A stretch of DNA of 64,000 bases from Nitrospira sp. (lineage in GTDB: Bacteria > Nitrospirota > Nitrospiria > Nitrospirales > Nitrospiraceae), in contig VOPR01000014.1 in the NCBI GenBank assembly GCA_009594995.1, positions 110,364 to 174,363 on the forward strand, in the 5' to 3' direction. A model generated the notes under the pieces. That model was not told the DNA's origin and ran no database searches. It was given only the letters and a program-made list of their open reading frames with translations. This document shows, piece after piece, positions 43,865 to 52,163 of this stretch. The position numbers were made by a program, and so were the translations under genes. Each line of letters begins with the position of its first letter. The stretch's first letter is position 1.

Positions 43865-44923
43865 TTACAACCACTTCTTCTGCTTGAAAAAATACAGCAT
43901 GGCCAGCCCGGTGACCGCCATAACCCCCAGCACGGCCGGGTACCCCCAGGGAGATTTTAGTTCCGGCATGTGCTCAAAATTCATCCCGTAGATACTGGCG
44001 ATAAAACTGAGCGGCATGAAAATCGTCGTGATGATGGTCAGCACCTTCATCACGCCGTTCAAGCGGTAGCTCACGCTGGACAGATACACTTCCATCATCG
44101 ACGAGACCATTTCCCGCAGCGTTTCGATTGTGTCGCCGATTTGAATGATGTGATCGTAGACATCGCGGAAGAAGACCTTCGTCGACCCCTGCAGAAATTG
44201 CCCATCCGACCGCGATAAGTTGTTCATCACATCCCGCAAAGGCCAGACCGAGCGGCGGAAATACAGCAATTGCCGCTTGAGCGCATGGATATCCCGCAGC
44301 GTTTCCGGCCCGGGGTTCGTGACACAGAGATCCTGCAACGCTTCGATCTTTTCCCCTAACGTTTCCAGAATGACGAAGTACCGGTCCACGATCGAGTCCA
44401 TCAGCGCATACAACAGGTAATCCGCACCGGCATGGCGCAGGCGACCTTTCCCGTTTCGCAACCGTTCCTTTACGCCCTGAAAGACATCCCCGCCGTTTTC
44501 CTGAAACGAGAGGACAAAATTCTCCCCGAACACCAGGCTGACCTGCTCGACATTGATGTCGCCCTCGCTCTTCCCCTCGTACAGCATTTTCAGCACCAGA
44601 TAGCCGTACGTTCCGTAGTCGTCGAGTTTCGGGCGCTGATCGGTATTCGCGATATCCTCCAGCAACAGGGGATGGAGACCGAACATTTTCCCGAACGCCT
44701 CCAGCACCTCCATCTTGTGAATGCCCCCGACGTCTACCCAGCGGACCGTCGGCTCCCCCGATACCATGACCTCATCGGGCTTTGCCACCGTGCGTTCCTG
44801 GAACTGTCCTTCTCCATATTCGTAGACGGTAATGGTCACCGTCTCCGACTTTTTCTCGCCGATGTGGACCAGCGTGCCGGGAGGCAGACCTGCCTTACGA
44901 GAATGTTTGTGCTTTAACTTCAT
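43865..44923 (-). CDS. corA: CorA-type magnesium/cobalt transporter
   Basis: A 352-residue pentameric channel protein. A large N-terminal cytoplasmic domain (VRWVDVGGIHKMEVLEAFG and HPLLLEDIANTDQRPKLDDYG) is followed by the long stalk helix and two C-terminal membrane helices. The pore signature GMN is in SIYGMNFEHMPEL, and the last helix ends in basic FKQKKWL. Length is normal. ATG 44923 is preferred to 44986 because the family starts there. Confidence 0.95.
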   Translation of the reverse strand: MKLKHKHSRKAGLPPGTLVHIGEKKSETVTITVYEYGEGQFQERTVAKPDEVMVSGEPTVRWVDVGGIHKMEVLEAFGKMFGLHPLLLEDIANTDQRPKLDDYGTYGYLVLKMLYEGKSEGDINVEQVSLVFGENFVLSFQENGGDVFQGVKERLRNGKGRLRHAGADYLLYALMDSIVDRYFVILETLGEKIEALQDLCVTNPGPETLRDIHALKRQLLYFRRSVWPLRDVMNNLSRSDGQFLQGSTKVFFRDVYDHIIQIGDTIETLREMVSSMMEVYLSSVSYRLNGVMKVLTIITTIFMPLSFIASIYGMNFEHMPELKSPWGYPAVLGVMAVTGLAMLYFFKQKKWL

Positions 44924-45063
44924 CGTATCCCAGCTTGTACGCGGAACCTGCGGGAGGGTCAAGAGCCGGCGTCTGCACGAAGCCACTGAGGGCTTTGTTC
45001 CCGCGCCAAGACCTGGTACGGTGAAGAGGCGAAGGACTCCATAAATCGGAAAGCAGCATCACG

Positions 45064-45876
45064 ATGGACGACGAACTTACTATTCTGTCGGCAGCCATGA
45101 CCGAAGCCGGGCGCGAAGTACTCAGGCTGGCGGCCGCAGGGTTTGAAACCTATACCAAACCGGATCACTCGCCGGTCACGTCTGCGGACCTGGCGGTGAA
45201 TCACATCCTGCATGCCAGATTGTCGGCAGCGTTTCCGGAGGACGGCTGGCTCTCCGAAGAAACCGCGGACAACGCAGCGCGCTTGCATAAGCAGCGCGTC
45301 TGGATCGTCGACCCTATTGATGGGACCCGCTCATTTGTGCGGGGCCTGCCGGAATTTTGCCTCTCGGTCGCCTTGGTTGAAAATGGCCGTCCGGTCGTAG
45401 CCGCAATCTTCAATCCGGCAACCGGCGAATTCTTTTCCGCCATACGCGGACGGGGCATTCGTGCCGAACGCATTGTAGAATCAGGCCAGCCTCCCTTTGC
45501 TTCCTCCGAACGTCCGCTCGCACTCGTGAATCCATGGGAACTACGGGTCGGCCGGTTTGCAGACCTTGAGCCCCACGTTCGTTGCCGCCCGATCGGATCG
45601 ATCGCCTATGCACTCGCGCTCGTGGCAGCAGGGCAGGCCGATGCGGTCATTACCCTCGACGGCGGCAACGAATGGGACGTCGCCGCCGGGGTGCTCCTGG
45701 TCGAGGAGAGTGGAGGGCGAGCCACGACCGCCGCGGGCCATCCGGTCACATTCAATCGCACCGACCCCAGACTGCCGGGGACCCTCGCCATCGGGTCCGG
45801 CCTGTCCACCTCGACGCGCGCGCACGTCATTCAACATAGCGCCGCAGGGGCTTCGATCCGCTCCACTCCGCTGTAA
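45064..45876 (+). CDS. Inositol-monophosphatase-family phosphatase (CysQ/IMPase-like)
   Basis: A 270-residue magnesium-dependent phosphatase. DGWLSEETADN supplies the first Glu pair, WIVDPIDGTRSFVRG is the IMPase motif DPxDGT, and NEWDVAAGVLLVEESGG the second. TSADLAVNHIL and GRGIRAE complete it. The family includes inositol monophosphatase, 3'(2'),5'-bisphosphate nucleotidase (CysQ) and histidinol phosphatase; this member cannot be placed further by eye. It stands alone, divergent from corA. Confidence 0.9.
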   Translation: MDDELTILSAAMTEAGREVLRLAAAGFETYTKPDHSPVTSADLAVNHILHARLSAAFPEDGWLSEETADNAARLHKQRVWIVDPIDGTRSFVRGLPEFCLSVALVENGRPVVAAIFNPATGEFFSAIRGRGIRAERIVESGQPPFASSERPLALVNPWELRVGRFADLEPHVRCRPIGSIAYALALVAAGQADAVITLDGGNEWDVAAGVLLVEESGGRATTAAGHPVTFNRTDPRLPGTLAIGSGLSTSTRAHVIQHSAAGASIRSTPL

Positions 45877-45941
45877 CCCTTTTCAGGACCGCTGCTTCTC
45901 TGTAGGATGGCCCCTATTGTTCAGACCATGGAGGGTTCCCC

Positions 45942-46823
45942 ATGAACGTGGCCTTGTTGGGCACAGGATTGTTGGGACAGGCGGTAGCGGAGCGGCTCCA
46001 TGCCACCGGTCACACCCTGTCAGCCTATAACCGTTCCGTTGAAAAAACCCGCGCGCTCCGTCAACAGGGCATCCACATCGCCGCCACTGCAGCAGAGGCC
46101 ATGTCCACAGCAGACGTGGTGATTCTGATGCTGGCCGATGCCGCAGCCATCCGCGCACTGTTGTTCGATTCACCGACCCATCGCGCGATCCACGGCCGTA
46201 CGATCATTCAGATGGGAACGATCGGACCGGCAGAGAGCAGTTCCATTCAAGAAGAAGTGACACGGCTGGGTGGCCGGTATCTTGAAGCGCCGGTCCTCGG
46301 CAGCATCGCGGAAGCCAAAGCAGGCACGCTTCTGATCATGGTCGGGGGAACTCCGGAGCACTTTGCCCGGTGGACTCCGCTGTTACAGGCCCTGGGGTCG
46401 GACGTACGCCTTGTCGGGCCGGTCGGAAACGCGGCGGTGATGAAGCTCGCATTGAATCAGCTCATCGCGGCCGAAATGGCAGCCTTTTCCCTCAGTCTTG
46501 GATTGATTCGACAAGCCGGAGTCAATGCGGATGAGTTTATGGCTGTATTACGGAAAAGCGCGCTCTACGCACCCATGTTCGACAAGAAACTGTCGCGGCT
46601 GGAAAAGCGAAATTACGTACAGCCGAATTTCTCCACCCGGCATCTGCTCAAAGATGTGGAGCTGACCCTTGCTGCCGCAGAGACGGCTCACCTCGCGCCA
46701 GGCGGGTTGCCGGGCGTGCGGTCACTTCTCCTCGATACGATTGCGATGGGCCTGGGAGAGGCAGACTATTCGGCGATCTATGAACGGGTTGATCCGGCCG
46801 AGGGAGGCGGCCTGAACGGTTAG
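45942..46823 (+). CDS. NAD(P)-dependent beta-hydroxyacid dehydrogenase family protein
   Basis: A 293-residue Rossmann-fold enzyme. NVALLGTGLLGQAVAERL is the dinucleotide site, SAYNRSVEKTRAL suggests NADP preference through the Arg after the second strand, TIIQMGTIGPAES the substrate loop, and GPVGNAAVMKLALNQLI holds the catalytic Lys. It resembles 3-hydroxyisobutyrate or glyoxylate/succinic semialdehyde reductases; the substrate is unknown. GGAGGG precedes the ATG. It overlaps the convergent lipoprotein gene by four bases. Confidence 0.88.
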   Translation: MNVALLGTGLLGQAVAERLHATGHTLSAYNRSVEKTRALRQQGIHIAATAAEAMSTADVVILMLADAAAIRALLFDSPTHRAIHGRTIIQMGTIGPAESSSIQEEVTRLGGRYLEAPVLGSIAEAKAGTLLIMVGGTPEHFARWTPLLQALGSDVRLVGPVGNAAVMKLALNQLIAAEMAAFSLSLGLIRQAGVNADEFMAVLRKSALYAPMFDKKLSRLEKRNYVQPNFSTRHLLKDVELTLAAAETAHLAPGGLPGVRSLLLDTIAMGLGEADYSAIYERVDPAEGGGLNG

Positions 46824-47305
46824 TGGGCGGGCGGGTCGGTATGAAACGGTTGGTTATCCACGATTGATTGCACCTTCATCACGTGAAAGCGACCGCCGGC
46901 CTTAGTCGGAGCATTGTCTCCCTCAATACGCGTATACCACCAGCGACCGTCGCCTTCAGAATAATCGGGCGACAGCGTAATCTCAAAACCTCCTTCGCGA
47001 TCATTTTCCCGTTGGGCCCAAGCCCCTGCCCATCGGTGATCCGTAAAGAGATCGGTCCGGAATCGTCCGTCTTTGAAATCGTACGAGCCGTTGCCGAAAC
47101 GATCCAATCTCAACGGCACAACCATCCCGCCTTCTTCGTATTCCCATTCCCCGGCGAGAACCGCATGCTCCCCGCGATGCAACGAAATTTCTCCCGCCAC
47201 CGGTTGGGACCAGGCAGTTTCTTGAGGCAGTGGCGCGTGACTGCAGGCCTGTATGCTCAACAGGCTCAGACTTATCACTAGGAAAGACCATCGGTACTGT
47301 TTCAT
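46820..47305 (-). CDS. Lipoprotein of unknown function
   Basis: A 161-residue predicted lipoprotein: LVISLSLLSIQAC followed by SHAPLPQ. The mature domain is beta-rich with many aromatic residues (GEWEYEEGGMVVPLRLDRFG, GAWAQRENDREGGFEI, GDGRWWYTRIEG) and may fold as a small barrel or lipocalin-like cup. AGGA lies eight bases before ATG 47305. No family recognised. The 297 bases upstream to the response-regulator gene contain no supported gene. Confidence 0.6.
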   Translation of the reverse strand: MKQYRWSFLVISLSLLSIQACSHAPLPQETAWSQPVAGEISLHRGEHAVLAGEWEYEEGGMVVPLRLDRFGNGSYDFKDGRFRTDLFTDHRWAGAWAQRENDREGGFEITLSPDYSEGDGRWWYTRIEGDNAPTKAGGRFHVMKVQSIVDNQPFHTDPPAH

Positions 47306-47602
47306 TGGATACATCCTTGGTGTTCACGCCCCTCATGTTTCAGGGCAATATCTTACATATCATGTGAATCCGATCTGCTCAAGGCTGCAATTGGTTTTTG
47401 CTCATATCCACCAACCACCCCTGATCAGTCCCCCTGCAGGCTCCGTTGGTAAGTATTTGAGAAGTCTTTGAGAGCTCGGTCACCTCAAGGTCAGACTCCC
47501 TTGACCGATAAGGAATTGGCAGGAAGGATCTGCGCCATATTCCGGCAGGTCATGACTTGCGTCCGGCAAGGGTTGTCACGTCATGTTCGGGAGACTCAGG
47601 TG

Positions 47603-48064
47603 ATGGCGCCACATCAAGACAATGAACAAGCACAGGTCAAGGCTCTGAATCCCTCTCAGCCTTCTCCTCTGAACATCCTGCTCGTCGAAGATATGGAAGA
47701 CAATCGAGTCCTTATCACCGTCTTGCTGAAAGCCCTGCCTTATCGGCTGGAGCTGGCTGAAAACGGGGCCGTCGGAGTCGAAAAGTTTCAATCCGGACGA
47801 TACGACCTGGTGTTGATGGATATTCACATGCCGATCATGGACGGCTACGAAGCGATCCGTATCATCAGACAATGGGAAGAGGATCAGAAGCGCGGCGCGG
47901 CGCCGATTATCGCCCTGACCGGCAATAACCTCGAAGAAGACATTGAGAAGGCTCAGGCCGCCGGGTTCACCGCCCACCTGACGAAACCACTCAAGAAGCA
48001 GACGCTGCTGGAGACCATTCGACGTTATGCGATCAGCTCCTCAGGTAAGGAGTGCGCCGCATGA
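47603..48064 (+). CDS. Response-regulator receiver protein
   Basis: A 153-residue protein with a 20-residue leader and a single CheY-like domain. Acidic pocket E29/D30 (LLVEDMEDNR), phosphoacceptor D73 (LMDIHMPIMDG), Thr in IALTGN and Lys in LTKPLKK are all present. No output domain, so it works by protein contact or in a phosphorelay. The ATG of an Hpt gene overlaps its stop (ATGA), strongly indicating paired function. Confidence 0.9.
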   Translation: MAPHQDNEQAQVKALNPSQPSPLNILLVEDMEDNRVLITVLLKALPYRLELAENGAVGVEKFQSGRYDLVLMDIHMPIMDGYEAIRIIRQWEEDQKRGAAPIIALTGNNLEEDIEKAQAAGFTAHLTKPLKKQTLLETIRRYAISSSGKECAA

Positions 48065-48396
48065 GCGACCTCTCACCCGTTACGCCAGACTGTGGTGCCG
48101 GACCGGTTGTGGTTTTCGTGGACTCCGCGTTCGAGCCCATGATTCCTAAATTCATGACCAACCGGAACAAAGAAATCGTGGCCATGACCGACGCCATCGC
48201 CCGAAGGGACTTCGACACCATCAAACAAGTGGCCCATGGCATGAAGGGTGTGAGCGGCAGCTATGGTTTTGACGACATGACCACCATCGCGGGTCGAGTG
48301 GAGCAGGCTGCCAAAGCGGCCGATGAAGCGTCGATCCGCCAGGACTTGGTCGCGCTGGCGTCCTATCTTGCACGAGTTGAGATCACGTACGAGTAG
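48061..48396 (+). CDS. Histidine phosphotransfer (Hpt) domain protein
   Basis: A 111-residue four-helix protein. The phosphorylatable His is H59 in VAHGMKGVSGSYGFDDM, the Hpt signature. It would pass phosphate between receiver domains. It is translationally coupled to the upstream receiver (four-base overlap) and another receiver gene lies 215 bases downstream. No histidine kinase is in the window, so the phosphate source is elsewhere. Confidence 0.85.
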   Translation: MSDLSPVTPDCGAGPVVVFVDSAFEPMIPKFMTNRNKEIVAMTDAIARRDFDTIKQVAHGMKGVSGSYGFDDMTTIAGRVEQAAKAADEASIRQDLVALASYLARVEITYE

Positions 48397-48611
48397 TGAC
48401 AGATGCCTTGCGCAACGGATGATCCGCCGAAGACAAGAGAACGAGCCCCTGGCCGGTACCTTCAGCAGGCCGAGCCTCGTTCGGTGAGGATGAAAATGAA
48501 GAAGTATGCGTGCGTTTATAGGAACCCGTGCTACAACAGAATGAGTTCATTCGAGCCAGCACAGTCTGAACGTTCAGCCCCCTGACTCTTCGGCACCTAA
48601 GGAGCGCGTGT

Positions 48612-49007
48612 ATGGAAAGTCCCGACAATCCCAAGCTCAGGGTTCTCATGGTTGAAGATGAGGAAGATACGGCGAGCCTCCTAAAGTTCCTGCTGGAGCG
48701 GGCAAATTATCAGGTGGTCCACGCCAAAGACGGCCGGCAGGCGCAGGAACTCGTTGCGACCATTCCTCCTCCGGACATGGTGTTACTGGACGTGATGTTG
48801 CCGTTCTTAAGCGGACTGCAAGTGCTCACCATCATTAGAAAGTGTGAGGGCTGGAAAAAGGTCCCGATCGTCATGTTGACGGCCGACGGGAGCGAACATG
48901 ACATCAAGCGCGCGTTGGAGAGCGGCGCAAACGATTATATGATCAAGCCGTTCAACCCGCGTGAATTAACTAGCCGGCTGAAGCGATTCGTCGGTCAAGC
49001 CGCCTGA
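48612..49007 (+). CDS. Response-regulator receiver protein
   Basis: A 131-residue single-domain receiver. E15/D16 (LMVEDEEDT), phosphoacceptor D60 (LLDVMLPFLSG), Thr in VMLTADGS and Lys in MIKPFNPRELT are present, so phosphorylation should be possible. AAGGAG precedes the ATG. It is followed 21 bases later by a HEAT-repeat membrane protein, which may be its partner (inference). Confidence 0.9.
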   Translation: MESPDNPKLRVLMVEDEEDTASLLKFLLERANYQVVHAKDGRQAQELVATIPPPDMVLLDVMLPFLSGLQVLTIIRKCEGWKKVPIVMLTADGSEHDIKRALESGANDYMIKPFNPRELTSRLKRFVGQAA

Positions 49008-49028
49008 GCGACCGCCGGGAGAAGCCTC

Positions 49029-50141
49029 GTGCAGGGCCTCGACCAGTCCGACCTGACCCTCCGTATCGGCACCATCGCCGCCATCTCCATTTTTTCCGCC
49101 GTCCTGCTGCTCCTCCTGGGTATTGTCCTGCTTCGCGTGGTGCGGAATGCCAAGGACCAACGACGGCGCGCCGTCACCGAGATCTGGCGACCGTTGCTCG
49201 CTCAATGCGTTGTTGAAGTACCGGACAGCCTGCCTGCGCTCAACTACAGAGACCATCTAGTCCTGCTCTACCTCTGGAACCACTGCTACGAATCGATCCG
49301 GGGGGACGCGCACGACAATCTCCGCGAACTGGCGCGGCGAACGGGAACCCTTGAGTTCGCCAAAGAGCTTCTCCATGCCCGCCTGCTCCGACGCCGGCTG
49401 CTGGCCATCGTGACGCTCGGTCACCTTCAGGAACGATCTATCTGGGACGATCTCGTCGCCTTGTTGCAGTCCGACAATGCCTTCCTCTCCCTGGTCGCAG
49501 CCAAAGCGCTGCTGCGCATTGACGCGCCGGCGGCAATACCGCTGCTTGTTCCCGTGATGAGTCGCCGGAAGGATTGGTCACCGCTCAAAGTCGTCGCGAT
49601 GTTCGAATCGGTCGGTGCGAACCTCGCAGCTGAGAGCATCGCCAAGGCAGCCTGCCAAGCCCCCCCTGAAATCAGCTCGCGCCTGATCCGCCACCTGGGA
49701 GCGACTCAAAGCCAGCACGCGTTGCCGCCCCTCAGAGCCATGCTTCAGGCGGGATCGCCGTCGGATGATGTCCTAGCCGCCTGCTTGTTTCTCTTCGGAG
49801 AATGCAGCGACCCCCGAGATGTGGCGATCATCCGGTCGCACCTGTCCCACCCGACCTGGTTCGTGCGCCTTCAAGCGGCATCGGCGCTGGGTAAAGTGGG
49901 AACCGAGGAGGATGAAGCGCTGTTGATCGCTTTGCTCGATGATGCGCACTGGTGGGTGCGCTATCGGGCGGCCGAAGCCCTGTCTAACCTCCCGTGGATG
50001 ACGTCGGAACGGCTGTCCCAGCTCTACAGCACCCTCACCACGGTCGAATCACAGGAGCATTTGGTTCCCTTCCTGGCTCAATCCAACGTGAAAAAGGTCG
50101 GAGCCATTCCAACCGCTGCTCCCAGCCGGCCGGCTGCCTAG
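49029..50141 (+). CDS. Membrane-anchored HEAT-repeat protein
   Basis: A 370-residue protein with one N-terminal helix (IGTIAAISIFSAVLLLLLGIVLLRVV) and a long cytoplasmic helical solenoid. HEAT-type repeats are visible as pairs: LLAIVTLGHLQERSIWDDLVALLQ, AFLSLVAAKALLRIDAPAAIPLLV, and WFVRLQAASALGKVGTEEDEALLIALLDDAHWWVRYRAAEAL. Such scaffolds bind proteins. It starts with GTG preceded by GGGAGA, 21 bases after the receiver gene, so it may be the output of that signalling unit. Confidence 0.82.
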   Translation: MQGLDQSDLTLRIGTIAAISIFSAVLLLLLGIVLLRVVRNAKDQRRRAVTEIWRPLLAQCVVEVPDSLPALNYRDHLVLLYLWNHCYESIRGDAHDNLRELARRTGTLEFAKELLHARLLRRRLLAIVTLGHLQERSIWDDLVALLQSDNAFLSLVAAKALLRIDAPAAIPLLVPVMSRRKDWSPLKVVAMFESVGANLAAESIAKAACQAPPEISSRLIRHLGATQSQHALPPLRAMLQAGSPSDDVLAACLFLFGECSDPRDVAIIRSHLSHPTWFVRLQAASALGKVGTEEDEALLIALLDDAHWWVRYRAAEALSNLPWMTSERLSQLYSTLTTVESQEHLVPFLAQSNVKKVGAIPTAAPSRPAA

Positions 50142-50210
50142 CGTTCCTTCGCCTCCTCCGCATTCCGAACTTCCGTCAGCATCGCGGTAACTAGAGGGCA
50201 CTGTAGAACC

Positions 50211-52160
50211 TTACAAGTTTTTTGTACCGGCCGGAGGAGCGGTTCGGATGGAGCCATTCGCTGAAGGTGAACCGTGGATCAACTGAATGCGTTGTGTCCC
50301 GTGCAGTTCAGGGAAGATCACGCTCGTCCCCCGCTGAACAATCCCCTTCGGTGAGGATCCTATTGGGGCGAGCTTCCACCCTTCCGGTACCTCGATGGTC
50401 AATCCGGCCACCGCTTGAGGCACGGTTATTGTGACATATGAGTGTGTATCTTCCTGAACCACGTCGACTCCCACCCGGTTACGCGCAGCCCACCACCGGC
50501 CGAACTCCCCCACCGAGCCGAACCAGGCATAGGGTCGCACGCCTTCGACGAACCCTTTCTCGAAGGCCAGTTTATGGTCGAGAATATTCGGATGAATAAG
50601 GACGACGACTGAACCGCCGTAACGACTGATGCTCTTCGCAACCTCCAATGCCTGCGGGAGACGGTCCCCCATCTTGGGCAACGCCTCATCTTCGATAGTC
50701 ACGGGAAACTCAAACACCTCAAGCTCACTGTCGAGGAGGCGATCGAAATTCAGTTGATACGGCAAATGGGTCAGCGAGTTGTTCGCCGTCGCCGTCGAAC
50801 TGTACCGATAACCTGTCGCGAGGAGGGCTTGCGGGAGCCCGAACGGATTGGACAACTCTCCCGGCCTGAATGAGACGATCGCCTGTCCGGAAAAGTGGTC
50901 GATGAGGAACTTGCTCACGCGCAACTCACCCAGAATGCTCGCATCGTAGGCCGTCGTTCGATCTTTCACGAATGGAGCATAGGACGGATAGGCTTCACGC
51001 CCACTTCCCATGGGAAACTGGTTGAAGACCTTGGAATGGGCGATCGTGTGGCTACCCAGTTCCATTCCGAGGTCCGCCAGCTGCTTCAGGTACCGCACGC
51101 CTTGGTCATTAAAAAAGATGTCATCATTGTAGTCGCGAATATATTTCACCTGGATGAAATAGGTTCCGACCAGCCCCTGACTTTTCTCATACTCCGCATA
51201 GTCGACGGCGTTTTTGATGGACTGGGTGAAGTCGACATCGTGCGTCATCATGACCGACAGCGACTTTCCGAACGGCACCGTCCCCAGCGTCACCCCGCCT
51301 TCCTCTGCCGTGCGATACATCGATTTAATGAGGCGCAACCACACATCAAGGGTCGGGTCGAACTCATTGTCGAACGTCTTGACCAGTTCTTCGCCGCGAT
51401 TGTTGTATCCCTTCAGCAACAGGAATCCGAGATCCAGTCCGATGGCATAGGCCCGGCCACGCCCGTGCAGGACCTGGGTAATGGCAGCGGTCCCGTCATC
51501 GAAGCGCGCCAGTGGCGCCGTGCTCCCGGTGTAGCCGTAAGTCCCCATCACGTCAATGCCCTTGTCCCGAATGCCGACACGCACCTGCCGTTCGCGGGGA
51601 TCGTTCAGCCCGGCCAGCAGCGGATCGGCAGCCTCCAATCGCACGTCATAACGCGTCCGCGATGCTACGGCCTCCTGAAACCCGAAAATTTGATTGAGCC
51701 CGCCGCCCAGTACCTGCACGCCGATTAAGGTCCCGCCCGCTTTTGGAAATTCCGCCAGAGCCTGCAATTCCTCCGGGCGCAACACCTTCCCGGATATCAT
51801 CGGATAGACCAATACCACCTTGTGCGTCAGGGCCTCCCTGACATCACGAGTGATACGAAAGGGAATGCCGATCGATTTCAATCCATGGGCCAACCCCAGC
51901 CAGGCGGAGTCCGGATCGGTCAGCAGAATCGCCAACCGGCTCGTCGAACCCTGCTCATACGCCGTCCACGCAGTCGGCACGTGAGCCGGCATCACCGTCA
52001 CATGGTCCGGCCCCGAGACCCCGGGGAATCGGTGAAAATCTTGCTCCGGAATCTCGATGTGCATGATGGCGGGAGGAGCGACGAGTACCCGGATGCCGAT
52101 TATGAGAGACACAAACAGAAGAGCTACCCCCGTCAAGCGGACAAGTGTGGATCGCTGCAT
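50211..52160 (-). CDS. Exported polysaccharide deacetylase with N-terminal receptor-like domain
   Basis: A 649-residue protein: an N-terminal membrane anchor (VRLTGVALLFVSLIIGIRVLV), a domain of about 250 residues resembling a glutamine-amidotransferase-like/ThuA fold, and a NodB-type deacetylase domain from about 300. The metal triad of such deacetylases is visible: D308 in MTHDVDF, H371 and H375 in GSHTIAHS. FRPGELSNPFG and VVVLIHPN are later NodB motifs. It probably deacetylates a secreted polysaccharide in the periplasm. It is the third gene of a minus-strand unit with a TPR-barrel protein and a glycosidase-like protein. Confidence 0.85.
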   Translation of the reverse strand: MQRSTLVRLTGVALLFVSLIIGIRVLVAPPAIMHIEIPEQDFHRFPGVSGPDHVTVMPAHVPTAWTAYEQGSTSRLAILLTDPDSAWLGLAHGLKSIGIPFRITRDVREALTHKVVLVYPMISGKVLRPEELQALAEFPKAGGTLIGVQVLGGGLNQIFGFQEAVASRTRYDVRLEAADPLLAGLNDPRERQVRVGIRDKGIDVMGTYGYTGSTAPLARFDDGTAAITQVLHGRGRAYAIGLDLGFLLLKGYNNRGEELVKTFDNEFDPTLDVWLRLIKSMYRTAEEGGVTLGTVPFGKSLSVMMTHDVDFTQSIKNAVDYAEYEKSQGLVGTYFIQVKYIRDYNDDIFFNDQGVRYLKQLADLGMELGSHTIAHSKVFNQFPMGSGREAYPSYAPFVKDRTTAYDASILGELRVSKFLIDHFSGQAIVSFRPGELSNPFGLPQALLATGYRYSSTATANNSLTHLPYQLNFDRLLDSELEVFEFPVTIEDEALPKMGDRLPQALEVAKSISRYGGSVVVLIHPNILDHKLAFEKGFVEGVRPYAWFGSVGEFGRWWAARNRVGVDVVQEDTHSYVTITVPQAVAGLTIEVPEGWKLAPIGSSPKGIVQRGTSVIFPELHGTQRIQLIHGSPSANGSIRTAPPAGTKNL

Positions 52161-52163
52161 GGC

